This document shows, piece by piece, positions 51,740-60,543 of a stretch of DNA of 64,000 nt. The first letter of the stretch is position 1. The number at the start of each line of letters is the position of its first letter. The notes below the pieces were generated by a model, which was given only the letters and a program-made list of their open reading frames with translations, made no database searches and was not told the origin of the DNA. Source of the DNA: RI-153 sp963721725 (GTDB taxonomy: Bacteria; Chloroflexota; Anaerolineae; Caldilineales; Caldilineaceae); NCBI GenBank assembly GCA_963721725.1, contig CAVRLX010000003.1, forward strand, positions 186,001-250,000, read 5' to 3'. A program made the translations under genes and the position numbers.

Positions 51740-53077
51740 ATGATATCCAAAAGTATGAGCCGTCGTCAGTTCCTGGCAGGATCCCTGACATTGGCGGGGT
51801 CGCTTGCCCTCGCTGCCTGTGCCGCTCCCGCAGCCCCAGGAGCCGCACCTGCGGCTGGCAGCGCAGCCCCTTCTGAAGAGCCAATTACGCTGCTCTTCCA
51901 TTCCCGGCTAGGCGCTCATGCCGACTGGCACAAGAGCCGTGTTGCGCTTTTTGAAGAACAGCATCCTGGCTTGAAGTTGGAGATCGACGAGTTGGACGGG
52001 GCCGAAATGTACACCAAGATTTACGCCCTCTCCGCCTCTGGCACTGTGGGAGATGTGGTCTGGACCTATCTTAACAATCCGCCGGAACACAAGGCCAAAG
52101 GGGTGATGATTCCGCTGGATGACATTATCGCCGCCAAATCATACGATCTCTCCCCCTTCTGGGAGTCGCTGTTGGCTGCCCTCACCCTTAACGGTCAGCT
52201 CCATGCCCTCCCCAATCATGGTCACTATGGCACCACAGCCTACTACATCAACAAGACCCTGATTGAAGCCGCAGGCGTGGAAGTGCCCGATGCCAGTTGG
52301 ACGACGGCTGATCTACAGGCAATTGCCAAAGCCACCACTGCCGCCCCCGAAGTCTGGGGGATCCGCGCCAGCGGCACCGGTCAGGAGCATATCCCCTCCT
52401 ATCTTCGCACCTTCGGCGGCGATGCTATCAACGAAGATGGCACACTCTCTATGTTCGATCAGGCAGGGAGCATCGCCGGGCTGCGCTGGCTCTACGACCT
52501 GCAACACGCCGATGCCGTGGACCCTTGTCTCTGTGGGGATCAGCAGCACGAAAACTTCGTGGCCGGCACAGTCGCCATCTACAACACCACCCCTGGCCGC
52601 GTAGGACAGTACAAAAATATGGCTGAGGCTGGCGAACTTCCTTTTGAATGGGATGTCGTTCCCGCCCCAATCGGCCCGAATGGCGAACGCGGATCGCAGG
52701 TATCGGCGGGGGCATTCTGCGTTACGGGCAATTCCAAACACCCGTCCGAAGCTTTCGACGTCTTGGCTTTCTATGGCACCAAAGAAGATGGCATCGAACA
52801 TGTTCTGTTCGGCGCAGGTAGCCCTGGCGGTCGCAAGGATGTGTGGGAGAGCGAAGAACTGAATGCCATTCATCCCATCTTTGGCATCCATCAGCAACTC
52901 TATCCAAACGGCCCAAGCAAATGGCACCGCCCAGCCAATGCCCGTACCACAGAGTTTGTGGATACGATGAACAACAACCTGCAAGCGATCTGGACGGATT
53001 CCGTCGGCTTTGATGAAGGCGTAGCGCTGGTTCATGAACTGGTCCAAGAAGTGCTGGACAAGGATTCAATCGCCTAA
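51740..53077 (+). CDS. Sugar-binding Tat lipoprotein (CUT1)
   Basis: A 445-residue family 1 solute-binding protein. The signal has MSRRQFLAGSLTLAGSLALA with a twin-arginine motif and lipobox, then an Ala/Pro linker. WKSRVALFEEQHPGLKLEID-like (KSRVALFEEQHPGLKLEIDE) and IYALSASGTVGDVVWTYLNN belong to the entry domain. PNHGHYGTTAYYINKTLIEA and SAGAFCVTGNSKHPSEAFDV are typical later motifs. It serves the two permeases upstream. Start ATG with AAGGAGAAAG. Confidence 0.92.
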   Translation: MISKSMSRRQFLAGSLTLAGSLALAACAAPAAPGAAPAAGSAAPSEEPITLLFHSRLGAHADWHKSRVALFEEQHPGLKLEIDELDGAEMYTKIYALSASGTVGDVVWTYLNNPPEHKAKGVMIPLDDIIAAKSYDLSPFWESLLAALTLNGQLHALPNHGHYGTTAYYINKTLIEAAGVEVPDASWTTADLQAIAKATTAAPEVWGIRASGTGQEHIPSYLRTFGGDAINEDGTLSMFDQAGSIAGLRWLYDLQHADAVDPCLCGDQQHENFVAGTVAIYNTTPGRVGQYKNMAEAGELPFEWDVVPAPIGPNGERGSQVSAGAFCVTGNSKHPSEAFDVLAFYGTKEDGIEHVLFGAGSPGGRKDVWESEELNAIHPIFGIHQQLYPNGPSKWHRPANARTTEFVDTMNNNLQAIWTDSVGFDEGVALVHELVQEVLDKDSIA

Positions 53078-53191
53078 AGGAACATGCATCCGTACTGCTC
53101 TGTCCTATTTCGGTTCTACGAATGGGATTAATCTTCGAATTCATGTGGATGCTAGACTCCACGACAATCAAAGATAGCGGTTAGAAAACGG

Positions 53192-53226
53192 GAGGGGGAG
53201 ATGGACGCAGCGTCCATCTCCCCCTC
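53192..53226 (+). terminator. Strong hairpin after the sugar-binding gene
   Basis: GAGGGGGAGATGGACG (53192-53207) and its complement (53211-53226) form a 16-bp stem with a 3-base loop. No T run follows at once, so it may be an RNA-stabilising or bidirectional element. The 53078-53400 spacer otherwise holds no recognisable gene. Confidence 0.6.
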
Positions 53227-53400
53227 TCATGTTGGCGTCTCGGTTCCAACATAAATCAATTCCACAGCGGGCGATACAAGTTCTGGCAACATTGGAACCC
53301 TCGCCAATCTGGGAGAAATGAGACTCGGCTGGATGGAAGGTTTTGTGGAGGCAGCTTTTGTGGTATACCACCTCTATCAACCTTCCCATTCCACAGGAGA

Positions 53401-53748
53401 GCCGATGGCAGCCGTCGCGCCACACCCGATCCGGTTGAAATCAACAGCGATCTCTTGCAAACCTACACACAACTGATTCATCTGCGGAATCAACACGCTG
53501 CGCTGCGTTTGGGTGATTTTCAAACGGTGCTGATTGACGACGCTCGCCAAATTTACGTTTATCAGCGCAGCCTGCACGATGAAACCATCTGGGTGGCGCT
53601 GAACAACACACATCACGCCCAGAGCGTGACGCTGGCGCTGCCCTTGAATGCCGTCCCGCACGATCTGTTGGGGACGACGCTCTCGGTTGATGGCGCTCAC
53701 CTTAGCCTTACGTTGCCCCCGCTGTGGGGAGCCGTGGTAAAGATGTAG
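53401..53748 (+). pseudogene. C-terminal remnant of an alpha-amylase family (GH13) protein
   Basis: An open frame from about 53401 reads DPVEINSDLLQTYTQLIHLR, then NQHAALRLGDFQTVLIDDAR, YVYQRSLHDETIWVALNNTH, and ends WGAVVKM. This is the usual end of a GH13 enzyme: last barrel helix with the residues before the C-terminal beta domain. The catalytic parts are missing and no start with ribosome binding site is present, so only a tail remains. It lies between a sugar-binding protein and a kinase gene. A full enzyme may have been lost by deletion. The next gene starts four bases later. Confidence 0.6.
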
Positions 53749-53751
53749 ATT

Positions 53752-54549
53752 ATGCACCTGACACTGGACGAGATTGGCAAACCGATTGCCTATGGCCGCA
53801 CGGCGGAGATTTACGCTTGGCCGGGCGATCAGATCTTAAAGCTATTTTATGCTTCGTGGGGCACAGAGGCGGTGGCCCACGAAGCACGCATGGCGCGCGC
53901 CGTGGCCGAAAGTGGGCTGCCTGTGCCTGCCGTGGGTGAGGAGATCCAAATTGGCGAGCGTAGCGGGCTGATCTATGCCCGTGTCCAGGGGCCATCGCTG
54001 TGGGAATTTTTGGCGCGCCGCCCGTGGGCAGTCGCCCGCTCTGCCCGGCGTATGGCCGCATTGCACAGCGCCATTCACGCCGTCATGCCAGCCGCCCAGA
54101 TCCCGCGCCAGCGTGGGCGGCTGACGCATAAGATCGAAGCTGACACAGCGCTGCCTGGCTCGCTGCGCGCCCGTCTTCTCTCGACCCTGGCCGCTCTGCC
54201 CGATGGCAACACGCTCTGTCACGGTGATTTTCACCCCGCCAACATTTTGATGACCAATGCCGGCGCGGTCATCATCGACTGGACAGACGCCACGGTGGGC
54301 AATGCCCTGGCCGATGTGGCGCGCACCACGGTGCTGGCGTTGGGGGCAGCGGCCACTTCGCAAATCCCGAACCAATCGCAAAAGCTCTTTGTACGCCTGT
54401 TTCACGCTCTCTACATTCGCCACTATTTCAGAGCACACCCCGGTAGCCAGGCCGACTATCGACGCTGGCTGCCCGTGGTGGCCGCCGCCCGTCTCAGCGA
54501 AGGCATCCCCGAAGTGGAGGCATGGTTGTTGGAATGGGCTGCTCAATGA
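53752..54549 (+). CDS. Aminoglycoside/choline-type phosphotransferase (APH family)
   Basis: A 265-residue kinase-fold protein. It begins with YGRTAEIYAW and LKLFY (nucleotide-binding Lys), and carries LCHGDFHPANIL (catalytic loop with Asp) and VIIDWTDATVGNALADVART (metal Asp). Such enzymes phosphorylate small hydroxyl compounds, including choline, sugars, homoserine and antibiotics. The location next to sugar transporter and Gfo/Idh/MocA genes suggests a sugar-type substrate, but it could be a resistance-like or housekeeping kinase. It starts four bases after the GH13 remnant. Confidence 0.8.
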   Translation: MHLTLDEIGKPIAYGRTAEIYAWPGDQILKLFYASWGTEAVAHEARMARAVAESGLPVPAVGEEIQIGERSGLIYARVQGPSLWEFLARRPWAVARSARRMAALHSAIHAVMPAAQIPRQRGRLTHKIEADTALPGSLRARLLSTLAALPDGNTLCHGDFHPANILMTNAGAVIIDWTDATVGNALADVARTTVLALGAAATSQIPNQSQKLFVRLFHALYIRHYFRAHPGSQADYRRWLPVVAAARLSEGIPEVEAWLLEWAAQ

Positions 54550-54648
54550 AGTAGCCACAATCCCCCAATCTTGTCATACCCTCCGCCTTCCGAGTACACT
54601 ACCTTCTATCATCACCCCAACAGATCCAAACACACAAGGAAGGTTTCC

Positions 54649-55818
54649 ATGTCCCAATATCGTACCGCCATCATTGCCTGTGGCATGATCGCCCGTGTCC
54701 ACGCCCGCGGCTGGCTGGGCGTTCCCGGCCAACCCACCGCCATTGCCGCCTTGGCGGATACTAACCCCGACGCCCGCCGCGAGTTTGGCGACTTTTTCGG
54801 CGTGGGCGAAAAGCAGCGCTACGCTGACTATCGCGAAATGTTGGACAACGAGCGCCCCGATTTTGTGGACGTCTGCTCGTGGCATCAGCAACATGCCGAG
54901 ATGGTCATCGCCGCTGCCGCCCGCCGCCCCAAGGCCATTATCTGCCAAAAGCCCATGGCCGTGGACCTGGGAGAAGCCGACGCCATGCTCACCGCCTGCG
55001 AGCGCAACGGCGTTAAACTGGTGATTGCCTTTCAGCGCCCTCATCACGCCACTTGGCTCAAAGCGCGCGAACTCATCCGCCAGGGCGTCATCGGCAAGGT
55101 GACCCAAGTGCAGGTCGATGACGGCGGCAACATCCTCAACACCAATTCCCATAACATTCGCCTCGCCCTCTTTTTGATGGATGAACCGCGCGTGGAATGG
55201 GTCATGGGCGCAGTGGAGCGCACCACGGATCAAGTGGAGCGGGGTCTGCCCGCCGAGGATGCCTGTATGGGGCTGGCTGGTTGCAATAACGGGGCCACGA
55301 TTCTGATTCAGGGCAATCTTGTGCGCGGGCTGGGCCAGGGCTGCCGTGTGATTGGCAGCGACGGCATCATGGAGTTCGACATTGCGCATCATCCCGACGA
55401 AGTGATCCCCACGGATCTGCCCATGTATATGCCCGAAGGCCCTTCGGCGCGCTATAACTATGAGATCGGCACGGTGCGCTATCTCAATTCAGCGTCCGAG
55501 GGCTGGCAAACTGTAGAAGCGCCCTGGCACGATTGCTGGAGCCATCAATGCCAGGAGACCATCGACTGGGTGGAAGGCAAGATCACCAACCCCATTAGCA
55601 GCGGCGAACGCGCTCGTGCCGTGCAAGAGGTGATGATGGCGCTCTTTGAATCGGCGCGCAAACGTCAGCGCGTCTATTTGCCACTGAAGACGAAGGTCAA
55701 CCCGCTCAAACTCATGGTGGAAAATGGCGATCTGCCCGTGGAATGGCCGGGCCGCTACGAGCTGCGCTCGCGCATTGTGCGCGGCGAAGCGATGTCTTGG
55801 CATCAGGGGCAGAAGTAG
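54649..55818 (+). CDS. Gfo/Idh/MocA family oxidoreductase
   Basis: A 389-residue NAD(P)-dependent sugar or polyol dehydrogenase. The start follows AAGGAAGG. Rossmann motif: IIACGMIARVHARGW; ALADTNPDARREFGDFFGV holds the second strand. The cofactor-loop signature is CQKPMAVDLGEADAML with the catalytic Lys in QKPM. KVTQVQVDDGGNILNTNSHN and HDCWSHQCQETIDWVEGK are typical of the C-terminal domain. It follows a kinase gene by 99 bases and is followed by a long hairpin; these genes likely convert the sugar imported by the upstream transporter. Confidence 0.9.
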   Translation: MSQYRTAIIACGMIARVHARGWLGVPGQPTAIAALADTNPDARREFGDFFGVGEKQRYADYREMLDNERPDFVDVCSWHQQHAEMVIAAAARRPKAIICQKPMAVDLGEADAMLTACERNGVKLVIAFQRPHHATWLKARELIRQGVIGKVTQVQVDDGGNILNTNSHNIRLALFLMDEPRVEWVMGAVERTTDQVERGLPAEDACMGLAGCNNGATILIQGNLVRGLGQGCRVIGSDGIMEFDIAHHPDEVIPTDLPMYMPEGPSARYNYEIGTVRYLNSASEGWQTVEAPWHDCWSHQCQETIDWVEGKITNPISSGERARAVQEVMMALFESARKRQRVYLPLKTKVNPLKLMVENGDLPVEWPGRYELRSRIVRGEAMSWHQGQK

Positions 55819-55826
55819 AAGAGGGG

Positions 55827-55899
55827 GCAAACATTCCGGGATTGGCCCAAAACAAGGCTCAGATTATGCTAAATCTGTGGGCTAATCCCGGAATGTTGC
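55827..55899 (+). repeat. Long hairpin downstream of oxidoreductase
   Basis: GCAAACATTCCGGGATTGG and its near complement (55878-55899, GGGCTAATCCCGGAATGTTG) form a 21-bp stem. The centre has a small CAGATT/AATCTG stem. It may be a terminator-like or REP element. Confidence 0.6.
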
Positions 55900-56031
55900 A
55901 GTACCCACTCCCTGCCGTGGACATGGCAAAATCTCTGAATTGTGCTATGATCGGCTCAGGTTTGACCCCCAAAATTTGACAGCATAGCACAACCATAATC
56001 GACACTATACCTTCCCAACAAGGAGAGACCT

Positions 56032-57982
56032 ATGGCAAATCTCGATCCCAATGTCCACATGGACGAGAAGCGCGAGGGAGAAATCCTGGCGGCAGAGAGC
56101 GAGATCTACGAGCCTTCGCCCGATGTGATCCGCCAGGCCAATGTGCCCAATTACCTCGAACTGCGCGGGGAAGCGCTGGCCGATATTGAAGCCTATTGGG
56201 ACGCCCACGGCAAAGAGATGATCGACTGGCTCCAGCCTTATGACAAGGTGCTGGACGACAGCGACAAGCCCTTTTACAAATGGTATACAGGCGGCAAGAC
56301 CAATCTGGCCTACAACGCCCTGGATCGTCACATCAAGACATGGCGCAAGAACAAACTCGCCCTGATCTGGGAGAGCGAAGCCGGCGAACAGCGCACCTTT
56401 AGCTACTGTCGTCTCTGGCAAGAAGTCAACAAATTCGCCAACGTGCTCAAGGGCATGGGCGTGAAAAAAGGGTGACACTGTCACCATCTATATGGGCCGC
56501 ATACCGGAATTGCCCATTGCGATGCTGGCCACCGTTAAAATCGGCGCGGTCCACAGCGTGGTTTACGGCGGCTTCAGCGAACAGGCGCTTGCCGATCGCA
56601 TTGAAGACGCCCAAAGCAGGGTGCTGATCACCTGTGACGGGGCGTGGCTGCGCGGCAAAATCGTCAACCTCAAGGACATTGTCGACGAAGCCGTGCGCCG
56701 CAGCCCCGTGGTGCAAACGGTGATCGTCTACAAAGCGCACCGGTCAGCAAGTGAGCATGGAGCAGGGCCGCGATTATTGGTGGCATGATCTGATGGCGCT
56801 GCCCATTGCCAGCCCCAAGTGTGAAACCGAAGTATGGATGCCGAAGATCCCCTTTTCATCCTCTACACCAGGGGCACTACAGGCAAGCCCAAAGGCATTC
56901 TGCACACCACAGGCGGCTATCAGGTCTATACCTCGACCACGCTGGAATATGTCTTTGACCTTAAAGACGACGATCGCTGGTGGTGCGCGGCTGATCCGGG
57001 TTGGATCACGGGACACAGCTATATCGTCTATGCTCCGCTGATCCTGGGCGCGACGAGTTTCATGTACGAAGGCGCGCCCGACTACCCGTACCCCAACCGC
57101 TGGTGGAAGCTGGTCGAAGAATACGGCATCACGATTCTCTACACCGCGCCGACGGCCATTCGCGGGCTGATGCGCTTTGGTGATGCCTGGGCGAACCGCC
57201 ATGATCTGACCAGCCTGCGTTTGCTCGGCTCGGTGGGTGAACCGATCAACCCCGAAGCGTGGAGCTGGTATTACACGGGTGATCGGCAAAGAGAAATGCC
57301 CGATTATGGATACATGGTGGCAGACCGAGACTGGCGGCTTTATGATTACGCCGATGCCCGTGGTTCCGCTCAAACCGGGCAGCGGCACGCTGCCCTTCAC
57401 GGGCATCGACGCCGATGTGGTGGATGAAGACGGCGAAAGCTGCGCCGCCAACGAGGATGGCAATCTGGTGATCAAACAGCCGTGGCCGGGCATGCTGCGC
57501 ACCATTTGCGGCGATCCCGACCGCTACGTGCAGACAGTATTGGTCCGAGTTTGCCAAGCAGGGTTGGTATTTCTCTGGCGACAGCGCCCGCAAGGATAAG
57601 GATGGCTACTTCTGGGTGATCGGGCGCATGGACGACGTGACTCAAGGTCAGCGGCTATCGCCTGGGCACGGCAGAGGTGGAGAGCGCGCTGGTCAGCCAC
57701 AAACATGTGGCCGAGGCCGCGGTGATCGGCGTGCCCGACGAACTTAAGGGCAATGTGATCTACGCCTATTGTATTCTCAACAACGGCGTGGATGGCAGCC
57801 CCGCCCTGGTAGACGAACTCAAGGCGCACGTGCGCAGCGAAGTGGGACCGATTGCTGTGCCGTCGAAGATCGAGTTTGTCAACAGCCTGCCCAAGACACG
57901 CAGCGGCAAGATTATGCGCCGCCTGCTCAAGGCCCAGGCGCTGGGCCAGCCCATCGGCGATACCAGCACCCTGGCCGACTAA
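56032..57982 (+). CDS. acs: Acetyl-CoA synthetase (AMP-forming), six frame breaks
   Basis: An ANL-superfamily ligase that makes acetyl-CoA from acetate, CoA and ATP. Joined length is about 650 residues, the family norm. AAGGAG precedes the ATG. Motifs in order: LVYGGFSEQ-type region (SVVYGGFSEQALADRIED), adenylate loop LYTRGTTGKPKGI (normally TSGTTGKPKG; here Arg replaces Ser), YAPLILGATSFMYEGAPDYP, DTWWQTETGG, GWYFSGDSARKDKDGYFW and the C-terminal hinge and SGKIMRRLL with the acetylatable Lys. Frame breaks lie near 56466-56473 (AAAAAAGGG), 56733-56742, 56830-56836, 57276-57284, 57534-57540 and 57638-57645. All motifs survive, so errors are more likely than decay. A hairpin follows. Confidence 0.9.
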
Positions 57983-58037
57983 TTCACCTGGGATAGGCAT
58001 GAACATCCCCGTCTCACCCACGTAGTCGTGAGGGGTA

Positions 58038-58084
58038 AAGTCCCCGGCACTTTCTGTCCTAAGTCTATGAAGTGCCGGGGACTT
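58038..58084 (+). repeat. 15-bp hairpin between acs and the isomerase gene
   Basis: AAGTCCCCGGCACTT (58038-58052) pairs exactly with AAGTGCCGGGGACTT (58070-58084); loop of 17 bases. Same GGGGA palindrome type as the cluster at 34213. Probably a REP-like element with a terminator-like effect. Confidence 0.6.
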
Positions 58085-58154
58085 GTGCATCCTTATTTCG
58101 TACAATCGCCTCAGTGGCAATTTACACAATCCCCACCTATCCACAGGAGAGGTT

Positions 58155-58920
58155 ATGGTTACGCTATCCGTCTGTATTGAAATGTTTTGGACAGATCTGC
58201 CCTACCCTGAACGCATTCGGCGCAGTGCTGGCTTGGGTTTTTCGGCTTTTGAGTTTTGGGGCTGGAAGGCCAAAGATCTCGACGCCATGCCGCGCCGCCG
58301 CCCAGGAGAGCGGGCTGACTCTGGCCGCCCTGGCGTTGGAGCCAGGCTTTGCTGTGGTCCGCCCCGACAATGAGAAAGCGCTTGTACAAGGGGTGTCCGA
58401 CAGCGCGGATGTGGCCCGTTCATTTGGCGGCAATGGCGTGATTGTGACCACCGGCAATGTGGTGGCCGGGGAAAGTTACGAGATCACCCGGCGGCGCGTG
58501 GTGCGTAAACTGCGCAAAATGGCTGCCGTGGCTGCCGATAAAGGCATTACCCTCTTTTTGGAGCCGCTGAACCCCTTTGTGGATCACGCTGGCTATTGGC
58601 TGGTGACCATGGCGCAGGCCAGCGACATTGTGGCCGAGGTAGACTCGCCGGCGCTGACCATTCTCTATGATCTCTACCATCAGCAGATCAGCGAGGGCAA
58701 TCTCATTGCCAATTTACAGCGCTATGCCGGACAGATCGGCCATATCCACACCGCCGGCGTGCCGGGGCGCCATGAGTTGCTGGGGGGCGAAAATGATTAC
58801 GCTGCACTCTTTCGGGCCATTGATGCCATCGGATACAGCGGACATGTGGGGCTGGAATTTCGGCCCACACTCGGCGAAGAAGTTGCATTGACCCAGGCGC
58901 TGGCTCTGGCAAAAGCATAA
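58155..58920 (+). CDS. Hydroxypyruvate isomerase-like sugar epimerase (one frame break)
   Basis: About 255 residues of the xylose-isomerase-like TIM-barrel family (Hyi/YcjR group). AGGAGAGG precedes the ATG. It starts VTLSVCIEMFWTDLPYPERI and has SAFEFWGWKAKDL, a substrate-site motif. The frame breaks near 58285-58310 and continues as AQESGLTLAALALEPG. FLEPLNPFVDHAGYW, YDLYHQQISEGNL and GHIHTAGVPGRHE carry the metal-ligand residues (Glu, Asp/His, His), and HVGLEFRP the last Glu. These enzymes isomerise hydroxypyruvate, tartronate semialdehyde or rare sugars. A terminator follows. With the oxidoreductase and acs, it completes the catabolic set. Confidence 0.83.
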
Positions 58921-58926
58921 ATCAAG

Positions 58927-58956
58927 AAAGGGGACTGGTTTTGAGCCGGTCCCTTT
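58927..58956 (+). terminator. Terminator after isomerase gene
   Basis: AAAGGGGACTGG and CCGGTCCCTTT form a stem with one mismatch and a short loop; followed by a few T. Confidence 0.7.
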
Positions 58957-59269
58957 GCAATAGAAAACCGTTGTCGGACTGAATTTAGTATCTATGCAGG
59001 TCTACTGCGGCGCACTCGCCCCACAAGCTTTTCACACCCATTCTCCCCCTGGCGAGTGCGTCGCACCCGTATCGTTCAACATTTTTAGGATTTCAACATC
59101 TCCGTGAGAATCCATGTGTTGCAGATCACACAAAAATTGCCCTCATCACACAGCGCATAAAAGCCCACCCTGTTACACTTTGGCTATCACCCGCCGCTAA
59201 CAGTCCATATTGCATCTCTGCTATACTATGCATCCATGAACGATGCCTTTTTAGCAGAGGAACACGCCT
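58957..59269. other. Non-coding spacer, no clear feature
   Basis: A 310-base spacer. A TATACT at 59222-59227 could be a -10 box for the next gene, but no good -35 is 16-18 bases upstream. No RNA or coding frame recognised. Confidence 0.5.
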
Positions 59270-60428
59270 GTGAACAGACTATTTAGCCACATTCAAACGC
59301 TGGTGAAGCGCGAAGGGGCCGAGAGCTATCTACTCTACAGCCTGTTGAGTTTTGCGGCGTCGGTGAGCCTGACCCGCCTCTTTTTGGAGCTGACGGGGTA
59401 TCCACAACTAGGCAACAGCGAACTGCACATCGCCCATGTGTTATGGGGAGGGCTGCTGCTCTTTATAGCCGCCCTCTTGCCTCTCTTGCTTGCCAATCGC
59501 TGGGTCTATACCGTGGGTGGCATGCTGGGTGGTGCGGGCGTGGGCCTTTTTATCGACGAGGTGGGCAAGTTCATTACCCAAAGCAACGACTATTTTTACC
59601 CGCCCGCCGCGCCGATTATCTACGCATTCTTTTTGCTGGTGGTGTTGCTCTATCTGCGTGTACGCCGCACCGCCAGCGAAGATCCGCGCTGCCGAGCTAT
59701 ACCGGGCTTTTGACGGGCTGCAAGAGGTACTGGATCACGATCTCGATCCCCACGAACGGGCGATCTTAATTGCTCGGTTGCAAGGCGTGGCAAAGCACAC
59801 AGAGCACCCCAACCACGCCGCCCTGGCCCAATCGCTGCTGGCCTTTGTCATGGCCGATTCGCTAGAATTGGCCCCGCGCCGCATCTCTGTGGAGGAACAC
59901 GCCCGACAGTGGATCGATACCGCCGTGCTGCACTATCTGCCCCGCCCCTGGCTGCGTAGTCTTCTGGCTAGCGGGCTGCTGATTATGGGGCTGGGCGCGC
60001 TGGCAGAGTTGACCGTGCTTTTGCCCGCCAGCCCTGCTGTGGACGATGCCTTCTGGCTGCTGCTGGGTAATGGTCGCTCGGCCAGCGCAAACTTCACCTT
60101 TCTGTTGATTGTGCGACTCTTTCTTGAAGGCGCTGTGGGGATCCTGCTGTGTGGCGGCGGACTGCTCTTTTTGCTCAAACGCGAACGTTTGGCAACTCTC
60201 TCCGCCTACTTTGGCCTATTGCTCTCATTGACTGTGGTGAACTTACTGGTGTTCTATTTTGATCAGTTCTCGGCGATTTCGTTGGCAATTCTCCAGTTTA
60301 CGCTGCTCACGGGCGTTTCGCTCTATCGGCAGCACTATCTGCAACCCTCGTCCAGCGAGATCGCCGAGGTGAGTCTATTCCAACAACGTGCCCGATCTCG
60401 CCAACCTGATCGGTCACAACAAGTGTGA
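59270..60428 (+). CDS. Polytopic membrane protein of unknown function (one frame break)
   Basis: About 386 residues joined. GTG start with AGAGGA. The N-terminal half has about four membrane segments: YSLLSFAASVSLTRLFLELT, VLWGGLLLFIAALLPLLL, TVGGMLGGAGVGLFIDEVGK and IIYAFFLLVVLLYLRV. Near 59686-59696 one extra base shifts the frame; the continuation reads AELYRAFDGLQEVLDHDLDP, a soluble helical stretch. The second half has more segments (LLASGLLIMGLGALAELTVL, LIVRLFLEGAVGILLCGGGL, FGLLLSLTVVNLLVFYF). GVGLFIDEVGKFITQSNDYF occurs in a family of membrane proteins I know only as unnamed. Function unknown. Confidence 0.65.
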
Positions 60429-60430
60429 GG

Positions 60431-60502
60431 GTGGGTATTGGATATTGGGTATTGGAGAGTCTAGAGAACGAGGCCGGTACAATTCCACTACCCAATATTT
60501 TT
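60431..60502. repeat. Degenerate repeat (TATTGGGTATTGG family)
   Basis: GGGTATTGGATATTGGGTATTGG (in parts) faces CTACCCAATATTTTT across about 40 bases. Low-complexity spacer element before the HzsA-like gene. Confidence 0.45.
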
Positions 60503-60543
60503 AATCGCACGCGGGTGCAGAATCATTCCCGGAGGTGTCGTCC

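Noticed and set aside
56032..57982. Programmed frameshifting in acs
   Set aside because: Six different shift sites in one gene, several without slippery sequences, fit sequence errors far better.
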